Below, piece after piece: positions 46,677 to 56,626 of a stretch of DNA of 64,000 nt. Position 1 is the first letter of the stretch, and the number at the start of each line of letters is the position of its first letter. Below the pieces are notes generated by a model. That model was not told the origin of the DNA. It searched no databases and saw only the letters and a program-made list of their open reading frames with translations. This stretch comes from Anseranas semipalmata (taxonomy: Eukaryota > Chordata > Aves > Anseriformes > Anseranatidae), in assembly GCA_013399115.1 (NCBI GenBank), contig VXAA01000092.1, positions 494,381-558,380 of the forward strand. Reading direction: 5' to 3'. Made by a program: the position numbers and the translations under genes.

Positions 46677-47850
46677 GGGGGGGAAGTGGGGGTGTGCAGG
46701 GACCCTGGGGACAAGGTGATGTGCAGGGGTCTGTAGGGACCACAGGGACAAGGTGACACCTGCGTGTGTGTAGTGACCACAGGGACAAGTCCATGGGAGT
46801 GCAGGGACCCTGGGGTAGGGTGATGTCCACGGGTCTGTAGTGACCCTGGGGACAAGGTGACACCCATGTCTATTCAAGGACCCTGGGGACAAGGTGATGC
46901 CCATGTATATGCGGTGACTGTGGGGACAGAGTGATGTCCATGTGTGTGAAGGGACCCTGGGGACAAAGTGAGACTCATGTGTGTGCTGGGATCCTGGAGA
47001 CAAAGTGATGTCCACGTGTATGTAGTGACCACGGGGACAGTGTGATGTCCATGTGTGTGCAGGGACCATGGGGACAAGGTGGTGTCCATGTGTATGTAGT
47101 GACCATGGGAATAAGGTGACGTCTGTGTGCACGTAGTGACTATGCAGACAAGGTGACACTCATATTTCTAATGACCACAGGGACAAGGTGATGTCCATGT
47201 GTGCATAGCAATTGTGTGGACAGGGTGACATTGGTGTGTGCATAGTGGGTGACACTGATATGTAAGTGGTGACCATGGGATGGGGCAATGTTCTTGTGTG
47301 TATGGTGACCACAGGGACAGGGGGACATCCCTGCACAAGTAATGACACAGGGATAGGATGATGCCCACATGTATGTAGTGATGATGGGGACAGGGTGACA
47401 TCCATGCATCTGCAGTGACCATGGGATGGGGTGACATCCATGCGTCAGTGACATGGGGACAGGGTCCCTCAATCCCTTGATCCTTTTGGTCCCCTCCAAC
47501 TCAGGATATTCTACTGTTCCAGGGTGATGTCCCCTTGTATGCAGTGACCATGGGGACAAGGTGTGCACATAGTGGTGGTGACACCCACGCACTTGCAGTG
47601 ACCACGGGATGGGCGATGTCCATGCACAAGCAGTGCCACAGGGATGGGTGACATCCACTTGTGTGTAGTCACAGGAGGGACGGCGCGATGTCCCCGTGTG
47701 TCTGCAGTGACAAAGGGAGAGGGTGACACCCACGTGTGCCTACAGGCCATGGGGACAGGGTGACATGTGTGTGCAGCGCTGCAGGGATGGGCTGATGTCT
47801 GCATGTGGATGGGCTGATGGCCATGGGCATGCAGTAACAGTGGGGACACC
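46677..47850 (+). repeat. 37-bp minisatellite (VNTR-like), about 1.2 kb
   Basis: Degenerate tandem units of about 37 bp built from GGGGACAAGGTGATGTCCAT plus GTGTGTGCAGGGACC-type sequence. The 37-bp period is confirmed in translation: on the - strand the SLHTHGHH phrase returns every 37 codons, that is three units of 37 nt. The array is least diverged at 46720-47160, is interrupted by a CR1 tail at 47466-47520 and then continues. It begins inside the gap. Confidence 0.9.
47466..47520 (+). mobile_element. CR1 3' tail embedded in the minisatellite
   Basis: CCCTTGATCCTTTTGGTCCC, CTCCAACTCAGGATATTCTA and CTGTTCCA correspond to the CR1 3' terminus in forward orientation (normally ...CAACTCAGGATATTCTATGATTC). 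Minisatellite units flank both sides. Confidence 0.7.
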
Positions 47851-48852
47851 GCTATAGGGCTGGGGACACAAGGGACACATCAACGGGTGGCGATTTGGTC
47901 CCTTGTGCCTCCTGCAGCACCCAAAACCTCCTCGTCCTGAATCGCTCCGACCCGCTCCTCTCTGACCACGCGGCCGTCAGACCGATCCCCATTTTCTCAG
48001 CAAAAACAAGGACAAGAAGGAAAAACGTAACTTTTGGATGATCCAAGCGGGCAATAAAGCGGACCTTTGGCCTGCGTTTGAGTGGCACTTTAACAGGGCC
48101 GGCGCTGAAAGGCTGCCCTGTGCGCGCCGTATCGGGACACCCGCGCTGCGATTTTACAGTCCCGCGAAGTCAAGGCTAATATTTGCCGAACAAACAGAGG
48201 TTCTGTCTCGGGTTTAATAGACTGGTCCTCCAGACAGCGGCAGCAAGTGCCAGTTCTGATGGAGAAACTAATGAGACCTTCGAAATAGTTTGTACGGGAG
48301 CAGAGAAAAAAAAAACCACCCCAAATGCACTTGGTGCCAAGGAAAATACACTTACCTAGTAAAGTATGAGTAATAAGTGGCACTTTTTACAGTGTGAAGA
48401 TATAACTTTTCATGAAAATACCAAATAAGGCTCCATGCGAAAGGTGGACGGCCTTTTTATCGATTTTTTTCTCTCTTTTTTTCCCTTCGCAAGCCGCGCG
48501 TGTTTTCCTGAGTGCCCGTTTCGCGGGAGCCTGTTTATGGGGCCAGGCTCCCGCCGCCCCCGGCAGCGCCCGGCCCGGGCTCCTTCGCCGTGAGACGAAA
48601 TGAGCAGGGAATGGAAAAACAGGAGCCGCTGTTCTGCGAGACTTTCTATTTTTAAAAGGTTAAAAATATCTATTTTCGGACACCAGCCCAGGAAGCACTG
48701 GGGTGAAGCGACGCGGCGGGAGGCGAGGAGTAAACAAGCGCCGGGACGTGCCGGGCGGCGCGGGACTGCGGCTCTGAGGGTGCTCGTGGGGACGGGGACA
48801 TCGTGGGCCACCGCGTGCCATGGATGTGGCCACCAGGAGACGTGGGGCTGCG
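47851..48852. other. Complex, partly CpG-rich intergenic segment
   Basis: About 1 kb of non-repetitive sequence between two minisatellites. CpG is dense at about 47930-48180 and 48480-48790, with an AT-rich core (48290-48480) between. Contains a CTATTTTTAA MEF2-like word at 48646-48655. No splice-supported coding sequence. Candidate regulatory element or orphan CpG island. Confidence 0.4.
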
Positions 48853-49275
48853 GGGCTCAGTGCCAATGGGGATGCTCAGCCCTCACGGGGATGCTCAGCC
48901 AAGAGGGAGGATGCTCAGCATCAAGGTGGGATGCTCAGCATCCAAGCAGGGTGCTCAGCACCCAGAGGGATGCTCTGCACCCAAGGGGGTTGCTCAGCAT
49001 CAAGGAAACAGGCTCAGCACTGAGGTGGGATGCTCAGCCCCCATGGAAGATGCTTAGCATTGAGAAAGGGTCCTCAGCACTGAGGGAGGATGCTGAGCAC
49101 TGCCAAGGATTGCTCAGCCCCCGCTGGGGATGCTCAACAACATGGGAGATGCTCAGCTCTGAGGGACCCTTGGTGCTCAGCACCAAGGTTGGGGGATGCT
49201 CAGCAATGTGGGAGGATGCTCAGCACCAAGTGGGCAGGCTCAGCACCCGAGGGGGATGCTCAGCACCCAGGCAAA
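48853..49275 (+). repeat. About 20-bp minisatellite with core GATGCTCAGC
   Basis: Roughly twenty degenerate units of 18-25 bp, each with GATGCTCAGC or TGCTCAGCA followed by variable sequence such as ACCAAGGTGG. The core TGCTCAGCA is a palindrome around its central base. A 286-codon + frame (48600-49460) passes through the array because the unit lacks stops in that frame. Confidence 0.9.
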
Positions 49276-51333
49276 CTGGTTTCTCTCTCCCAGCATCGTG
49301 GCTCAGTGAGCAGGATGGGACGCTCAGCCATCGCCAGCCAGTAAGGGGGTGGCAGCGGTGCTGTGCCCTCACCGGGTCCCCACCACCACACTGGCAGCCT
49401 GTCCCAGCCCCACGCGGGTGCTCAGGGTGCTTCTCCATGGATGTAGAGGGCAAAAAGTGAAATGCAGCCCTAAGTTGTGCTTTCCCTGTTTCGTTGTGGG
49501 CTTGCCATGACTCCTCAGGCTGTGCACGCACAGGACACAAACAAGAAGCGGTACAGTGGGAGGGGGATGTAGTACCCACCATGGCAGGGGGGTGTTGGAA
49601 AACCATCTCCAAAATCCCGTGGATGCTTTTTCTCCTCCTGTTTTGCAGCTTGCTCCCCTCTCTACCCAACCACCTTAAAGGTCCTGACGCTGCCCGCCCC
49701 GTTGGTGGCCGTGCCCTCGTGCTCATCCCTTGGACCTGGGTCGCATTTACTGCATTCTTCCCTTGCAGACACCTCACATGCTGTGCTGCAGCCCCACAGA
49801 GCAGCGATTCCAGCAGGCACCCCACAGGGCAGAGCCCCACCTTGGAGAATGCGCTATGGGGGCTCCAATCCCATTGCTGGGGCTTTGCACAGCACCAGTC
49901 AACCTTCGGACTCGTGGGGGCTGCATGGGACCTCGCGAGGTCTCTGGTCCGAGCCCTGAGCCCCCGGGATGCTCTTGGCAAAGCGAACCCCAAAGGGGCA
50001 ATTCAGAGCTTACCAAACACCATAGCACAGTGTTTGCACCTCATTCTGGCATCCCCTCCCAATCCAAAGCATTTCTCTGGCTCAGACCCACCAGAACATC
50101 TCCATCCCAAGCATCTCCTCGCAGGATGGATGGACACCGGCTGCTTCCCAGCAAGACCAAGGGCAATGCAGGGCTTTGTGAGCAGCTTTCTGCACTTCCC
50201 AGCTGCTCCAACAACACAGGAGGGAAAAAAGAAAATAAATGAAAGGCCTTTTGGCAGGAGGGTGAGAAGCCAGGTGGTGCCAGTGTGGCCTTGGCCAACT
50301 GGTCCACCCAGGAAGCCCGGACTGGGGGCTTCCAGGTGCTGAACCCCCCCTCTGAGATCTTTGGGAGGACTGGTTGCAGAGCAGAAACCTCTTAAATCAA
50401 ATTGTGAATCAAGACATGCGATCTGTGCACAGCTCCTGGTAGGATGTGGGATGAAAATGTCAGATAATGGCCCCAGGCAACCCTGGAGGAGGAGGTGCTG
50501 AAAATCAGCATCTCCAAAACTCAGCATCTCTGGCAGCTGGGTGACACAAGCACAGGCAGAATCACCTGCAACCTTCCTTACATACTCAAAGACTGGGGAC
50601 AGGTGGTGGCATCCACCACAACAGCCTGTCTGGTGGGACTTGGCAGGAAGGCTGCGAAGCCTCCATGGGATGGTGAGGAGAGGGGCTGTGGTACCCTGAA
50701 ACAACAGAAGAAGCCAATGAGTTATCTAAAATAATATCTAAAATAATGACATGTCCAAAGTGTCTGTACAAGCACGTTGCAACCCTGAATTTATCTCAGC
50801 TACCTGCCTTTTCCTCTCCATGGCTGCCAGATCCTGAATTTGCCGCTCTGGGTGTCAGGAAGGATACTGTAGGTATTGAAAGCACTGTGAGATTGAAGGG
50901 GCTGAAGATGCTCGTTCCTTGGAGCACTCTCTGAGCTCCCCACATCTCCAGCGCCTTTCTCCGAGCAGTGAAGGAGCCGTGCAGCGGTGGTTCCCCGGGA
51001 TGTGGGTGCTGGTGCAGCAGCCCGTGCCCCCGGCTATAGCCACAAGCGGCTTTGAGCACACAGGCTTTGCAGCTCGGTTGGCTGGAGGAAGGCTGAAACC
51101 CTTCCACCAGCAAGAAGGGAGCTGAAGGTGATTGCTTTCAGAGCACTAGAGTTGTTGGGTCCACCGGGTGCCACGTCCTCAAACCGTTTTCCCTTCAGCT
51201 CTGCGTGCATTGAAAAACAGAAAGAAGAGAAAGCCAGCAGCATCGTGCTGCGTAGAGATGGTTTTAACCACTCGGATTGTAATGCTTTTTAAAAGATCTT
51301 GCTTAAAATGTGGTCAGTAGGAAAACAGAATTG
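49276..51333. other. Intergenic DNA, no gene recognised
   Basis: About 2 kb of moderate-GC sequence with no recognised gene or repeat. An AAATAATATCTAAAATAATG direct repeat at about 50725-50750 is a short duplication. Confidence 0.5.
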
Positions 51334-51990
51334 CAGAACCACAGCCTGGCTGGGGCTGGGGCACCCCCGGGCACCCCGTCTCCCCCCTGCCCCAGCAGGG
51401 CCACCCGGAGCCGCTCGCCCAGCACCACGTCCAGGCGGCTGCTGGAGACCCCCCCGCAGGAGCCCCCAGCCCCTCTCTGGGCAGCCTGGGCCAGGGCTCC
51501 GGCCCCCGCCCGGCACAGAAGCGCTTCCTGGGGCCCAGAGGGCACCTCCCGTGCTCCAGGCTGGGCCCGGGGCCTCTGCTCCTGGCCCTGGGCACCCCTG
51601 GCCAGAGCCCGGCTCCGGCCTCTCCGCAGCTCCCTGCAGGCCCTGGCAGCCGCGGGGGAGCTCCCCCGGAGCCCCCTCCTCTCCAGGCCCAGCAGCCCCA
51701 GCTCTCGCAGCCTCTCCTCACGGCACAGGGGCTCCAGGCCCTCCCGCACCTCGGGGCCCTGCGCTGGGCTCTCTCCGGCAGCTCCGGGCCTCTCTCGCAC
51801 TGGGGGGCCCAGAACTGGCCCCAGCACCCCAGGCGTGGCCTCCCCAGTGCTGAGCAGAGGGGCAGGATCCCCTCCCTGTCCCTGTGGGTGCTGCTTTGCC
51901 CCGTGCAGCCCAGGCCCCCCGGAGCCCTCTGTGCCTGAGTGTCCCCGGCTGGCTCCTGGGCAGCTTGGTGCCCCCCAGGGACTTTTGCAC
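51334..51990 (-). mobile_element. Unusually GC-rich CR1 LINE copy
   Basis: The + strand follows the reverse-complement CR1 3' region word for word but with many A/T positions replaced by G/C: it starts CAGAACCACAGCCTGGCTG (usual CAGAATCACAGAATGGTTG), then CTGCCCCAGCAGGGCCAC, CTCTCTGGGCAGCCTGGGCC, CTCTCGCAGCCTCTCCTCAC and CACTGGGGGGCCCAGAACTGG. About 650 bp are recognisable, the 3' end at the left. Long open frames on both strands through it are a by-product of the GC content. Confidence 0.8.
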
Positions 51991-52255
51991 CAGGGGGGCC
52001 CCCAGCACACCATCTGTGTTTTACCAGGACTAGCAGTGGATGACCCAGGTAAATGGGGGCGGCTGCAACAACTGGATGCGAACAGGGGGAGATGGGGTGG
52101 TTAAGGGAAGGGAGGAAGGGTGCAAGAAGGGAGGACAGCAAAGGGGTGACAACAGCACTGAGTCACCCATTCATGTTTGAAGGCCCAGTGTCCTGCAAGG
52201 ATGGAGACGGTTTGTGTTAGTTCATCCCCCGGAGAAGTGGCCACCGCATGGGACA

Positions 52256-52419
52256 GCTCTTGGAGCCCTGGCCCAGGCTGCCCAGAGAGGGGCTGGGGGC
52301 TCCTGGGGAGGGGTCTCCAGCAGCCACCTGGACGTGGTGCTGGGCGAGCGGCTCCGGGTGGCCCTGCTGGGGCAGGGGGGAGACGGGGTGCCCCCAGCCG
52401 CAGCCAGGCTGTGGTTCTG
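52256..52419 (+). mobile_element. Second GC-rich CR1 copy, inverted relative to the first
   Basis: The reverse complement of 52262-52419 matches 51334-51500 with about four substitutions and one 9-nt length difference (counted by eye). The 3' end CTGTGGTTCTG at 52409-52419 mirrors the start of the other copy. It is 5'-truncated at about 52256, as LINE copies often are. Confidence 0.85.
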
Positions 52420-55314
52420 TGGGAGGCACGGATGGGCTGACAGCCACCTCTCAGCTTCCACAGGGATCTCGGCATCGGTGCGCAAACGCTGCTGGAGCAA
52501 ACCCCATCATTTGGGGCACCCTATATCCAGCACAGCGCTCCAGCCCGGTGCCGCTGCCATCCCCACAGACCAGGATGAGCAAGGGACCTTCCCAGGCAAG
52601 GTGCTGACGCACGGCCCGGCGCCGGCAAGCGCCCGCGCTCCCCTCTGCTGCCGCTCAGCCCCGCCGAGCCGCATTTTGCTTCCTTTTAAGGCCCTGCTGC
52701 TCCGTGCTCCCCGCTCGGGAGCCGCGGTCGCGCTGGCATCGCGCTGGGAGAGCAAAACAACTCCGTGGCACGGCCGGCAGCGGCCCCGCAGCGCTGCTCG
52801 CCTTTGCCCCGACATTTACTTGAGTGGGTTAGCACAGGCGGGCAGCAGCACGCCCTTAGCTCCCAACTCTTTTTTCCCTTCAGCATGCAGTTTGTTTAAC
52901 CAGATAAAGGCTGGCTGAGTCCGGAGCATTTTTCTGAGCAGGCTCTGCTGCACTTCACAGTGCAGGAAGCTGTAAATCAGCTTCCAGGTCCTCTCACAAA
53001 CAAGGGACAGGGATTTTTCATCCCTAGGAGCTGCGTTTCTAGGCCGGGCACGTGTGGAGTTGTGGTTAAGAGGCACCTTGGCCAACAGGAGCCTGGGGTG
53101 TCGATGGTTTTGCACCTGAGCACTGGATGGTCCAAATTCTTCTCCCCACCTGTAAAACAAGGATGAAACTCCCTCCGCCTTCAAAGAAGTTCCAGCTAAA
53201 AACCACTACAAAATGTGTTATTCAGGAGAGGATATACTAACAAACATCCTCTCCCCTTGCCTCTGTTAAGGCTTTGTCCTCCTGAGGTTGCAGAAGTGGT
53301 TGGAGGGGTGATGCAGGGGGAAGAGGAGAGGAAACCTCTGCAAGATCTCCATATCTCCAGGGCAAGGCTTTGGACCCTGAGCAGCATCAGTATCTAGCCC
53401 TGATCCGACTGCAAAGCAGTCCATGTGCTCCTTGCTCCGAGCTGCACAGAGCTGCCACCACTCCCCGGACATTTCGCCCCCCACCAGCCACCGGGTGCTG
53501 AATCAGCGATACCCAGCCTGCAGCGCTGACCTTGGGGGAGACGCGTCCCCAGGCTGAAAGGGGATGGGACATGAATGGCAGCACTGCAAATGACAGCAGC
53601 CCACACAGTGGGACAGGAAGCCAAGGGAGGCTGGGGAGCACTCTCCATGCAAAATTCATCCTTATTAGATAAAAACCTATCCAGGAGGGAAGATACAGGG
53701 CTGATCTCAGCCCCGTCTCCCACAGGCAGATCCCTGCATCCACAGAGGGAATCTTCTCCCTTTAACCAGCAGCTTGTGGACCCAAGTCCTCTTCCTTGTG
53801 TCTGGATCCCACGTAGCACCTGGGGATGCTCCAGCCTCACCAAGGGGGCATCTAGGGACCTGAGGCCCCTCTGGGGCTGGCAGACTGTGAAGTGCAGGAA
53901 GGGGAGCATTAGATCATGATTTTGGAAGTCTTAAGTTCGCCTATGTCCTGCTTCAGACATTAAGTCATTTTCCTGAGGAAGTCGCATATGACGTTGATCT
54001 CGTTATATGGGGAGTTGGGGTGGAGCAGCAAGCTCCAGCTAGAGGACCACTGTTCTGGCAAAGAGCAGGTGAGGTGCCAGCATGGTGGGACACCCTGTCC
54101 TTTCAAAAGTTGTTAGAGAAATAGGACTGGCACCAGAGGAGACACTCAAGGGGTTTGAATTCAATACAGACCGTGGTAGTTGGAGGCGTTTTCCACCTAG
54201 GTGACCTAAAATGGTTAGTTTAATGCTTCCATCCCTGGTTTTGATGAAAAAACTCTTTACCCATGTCAGTGTAGTGATACCCTTCTGTGTAGTCATGTAT
54301 CAGAGCGACCATTGGAAATCAGGATGTTGCACATCTTTTAATGAGTAAAAAAAGACAACAGAAAAATCTGTATTTAATATGTTTTGTTACTTATTACTTT
54401 TCAAAATATACCCCCCAATTCTACCTAGAAAAGACAACATACTACACTGCTAATTTTTGGAACAGACAGTGGTCTTTGTAAAAGTTAAACCAAGCTCCTT
54501 CATTACTTTTCCCCATGGCTCTCTGCTGCCCACATCACTTAAGCATACCTTGAGAACATCAGCCCTTTTTCAGCTTGTGCAGCAGGCTCTGCATTTGGAT
54601 GTCTGGGTGCTGGTGCAAATTGTGCCTGTCCTCCCCCCTCCTCCCATTACTTTTCCTGGGAGCTTCCACTTCACAAAGTTCAGAGTTTAAGTTCTTAACA
54701 CAGCTACATGGGGAGGATGCTGGACTGTGAGGTTACCCTTGAATGCCCCGGCTTGTAGCGATCCATCCAGTGAGCAGCTGAACCCATGCAGCTGGGACAG
54801 AGTCATGGGCACAAATCCTGACACTGCTGTTTAAGTAGTCTCTCTCACATCTGCTGAGGGTGCAAGCTGTTTAGGGTGATGCCACTTTAATCGAACCAAC
54901 TGTTGATCACTATTAGGTGCGCCTTCCAATTTCATGAGTCACCAACTTGATCTCTTGGCCAGAATGACTGTGTCCATACAATCAATTAGTTGGTTCTTTT
55001 ACTGCCCACAGGTCAGAATACTTTCAGCTGGGCACCTGAAGACATTTCTTCCTTGGTTCACATTCTTCAGACCTTGTCTACCTTTGCGCCAACCACAAAC
55101 ACTCATATACCGATATGCATGCACATATCAATACATACATTGGTCTAACAACACTCAGAAGTGACCACTGATGACATGAGTTACCGATGCGAAAGCCAGG
55201 CCAAGCTTCGGAAATGCTGAGCATCCATCCTCTGGCAAAACAAGCCTTTAATAATATAATCTATAAAATTTAGCACCAAAAAACAGAAGGCATCCAAAAT
55301 GAGGAGTTATTTCC
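52420..55314. other. Intergenic DNA between the CR1 pair and the POLD3 3' end
   Basis: No gene recognised. Sequence is GC-rich up to about 52830, intermediate to about 53900, then clearly AT-rich. An unidentified, possibly old repetitive segment may occupy 54030-55210, but I cannot name a family. A longer POLD3 3' UTR into this region cannot be excluded. Confidence 0.5.
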
Positions 55315-55334
55315 GACCAACAGGACTGCAGTGC

Positions 55335-55340
55335 TTTATT
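55335..55340 (-). terminator. POLD3: POLD3 poly(A) signal AATAAA
   Basis: TTTATT on the + strand reads AATAAA on the - strand, about 1.08 kb after the stop codon. An ATTAAA further on (complement of 55247-55252) is an alternative. Confidence 0.55.
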
Positions 55341-55886
55341 AATCTCCAATAACTTTTTTCTCAGAACCATTTGCTGCGACACTTCCTTCAGCAGGCTGCT
55401 GACTAGATGTCCTAGAAAACAGCTCTTTTGGTGTCTGGATTATGCCTGTAAAAAACTTCAGCAGGCAAACCAAACCCAACAAAATCAAAAAGCTGTGTGC
55501 AGTTCTTCACAGACAAGGACACCTGACTGGTGTTATCAGAAGAGCCCTCTAAACACCCTCCCCTTTGACTCATTAACTTTCAAGGTTAAAGATACAGTTG
55601 CTTTCCCAATAACAGTGAAGCCTTCCCCCAATTACACTGGAGCCAATTGTGTGGGAAGCCTTAAAGATGTTTTTGCAGAGACAGAGCACCAACAGTGTCC
55701 TCGTCTATAATTAGGCATCTGAGCAATTTACAGAGGATATGTTCAAGGAAGAAAAGAGTAAGAGAATTTTATATGCACTGCTTTGTCCAAAGAAGATTAT
55801 GAAAGGCAGAGCAAAAACTATTTACCAGTCTTAGGGGGAAAATTAAGTTCATTTCATTCAGTTCAAGCTGAAGCAGATGTTCAATA

Positions 55887-55888
<2 letters not shown>

Positions 55889-55920
<32 letters not shown>
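55889..55920 (-). repeat. (CA)16 dinucleotide microsatellite in POLD3 3' UTR
   Basis: Perfect (TG)16 on the + strand, CA on the mRNA strand. Perfect repeats of this length are usually polymorphic. CA repeats in transcripts are known binding sites for hnRNP L. Confidence 0.95.
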
Positions 55921-55921
<1 letters not shown>

Positions 55922-56420
55922 CTGAAGACCTGCTACATTGCAGCTTCTAACCAATGTGAACATTTAGATCAATCTAGAGAGCTGGGGGTGTAAAAAGGGG
56001 AAAAAAAAAAAAAGAAGAAAAAAAGAAAAAAAGAAAGATGATTCCAGAACTCGACTCCTGGTTTAGTCGATCTACCACTTGTGGAACAGGCCTTCAGCAC
56101 TGAGCTGGTAAAAGGCCATATTAAAAAAAATAAAATTTCATGTAAGTAGAATAACAGTCTTTCAGGAGTTCATTCTAGATTTTGCATCTAGGTGGTGATT
56201 TTCATACAGCTTAGTAAAGAGGACTGAAATTATTGCAGAAACAGATAAAAATTTTTTCCAATACAAAATCTAGTCCAGAGGGCTTACTTACACAGTAAGC
56301 AAGATATCTTACTTAATACAAGATTGCATGTTGTTCTCCTCCAGTGCAGCAGCTTTCAGTAAGCCACACAAAAAGAGCAACACTCTCAAGCTGCCAAAGG
56401 GACCAGGGAAAAGACCCAGT

Positions 56421-56626
56421 TCATTTCTTCTGAAAAAAACCCATGATGGAGACCTGTTTGTTGGCTCTGTTGGCAGTGGCTGCCCCTTTCTTCAGGTTCT
56501 TCCTTTCCTCCTTTGGTTCCTTCTTCACAGGCAGCGCAGGCTGTTTGTGTGCAGCTGGTGGCTTGGACTTGGCGAAGTCATCCTCGCTATCTGTACAGGA
56601 TTCGCTCTCGTAAACCTTCTCAGTCA
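56421..56626 (-). CDS. POLD3: POLD3 last coding exon: C terminus with PCNA-binding PIP box
   Basis: Acceptor ttttaatcag before 56626; stop TGA is the complement of 56421-56423. Encodes [17 protein letters not shown] through to the PIP box [11 protein letters not shown]. The position after the PIP-box isoleucine is Met where human has Thr; the serine two residues after the PIP glutamine is kept. VKKEP fits a SUMO consensus. Confidence 0.96.

Larger units (their letters stand above)
55315..56420 (-). other. POLD3: POLD3 3' UTR (inferred extent)
   Basis: From the stop codon down to the poly(A) signal region. On the mRNA strand it carries a T-rich tract (complement of 55998-56035) and a perfect (CA)16 repeat (complement of 55889-55920). 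No splice sites were needed to reach the poly(A) signal. The 3' limit is inferred. Confidence 0.6.

Noticed and set aside
46262..47733. Histidine/serine-rich open frames on the - strand
   Set aside because: Translation of the 37-bp minisatellite; some also cross the N gap.
51303..52141. Overlapping 236-275-codon open frames on both strands
   Set aside because: They fall within the GC-rich CR1 3' region, a non-coding part of the element; lack of stops is due to GC content.
54450..54690. 77-codon + frame near the POLD3 3' end
   Set aside because: No recognisable domain, no splice context; probably chance or part of an unidentified old repeat.
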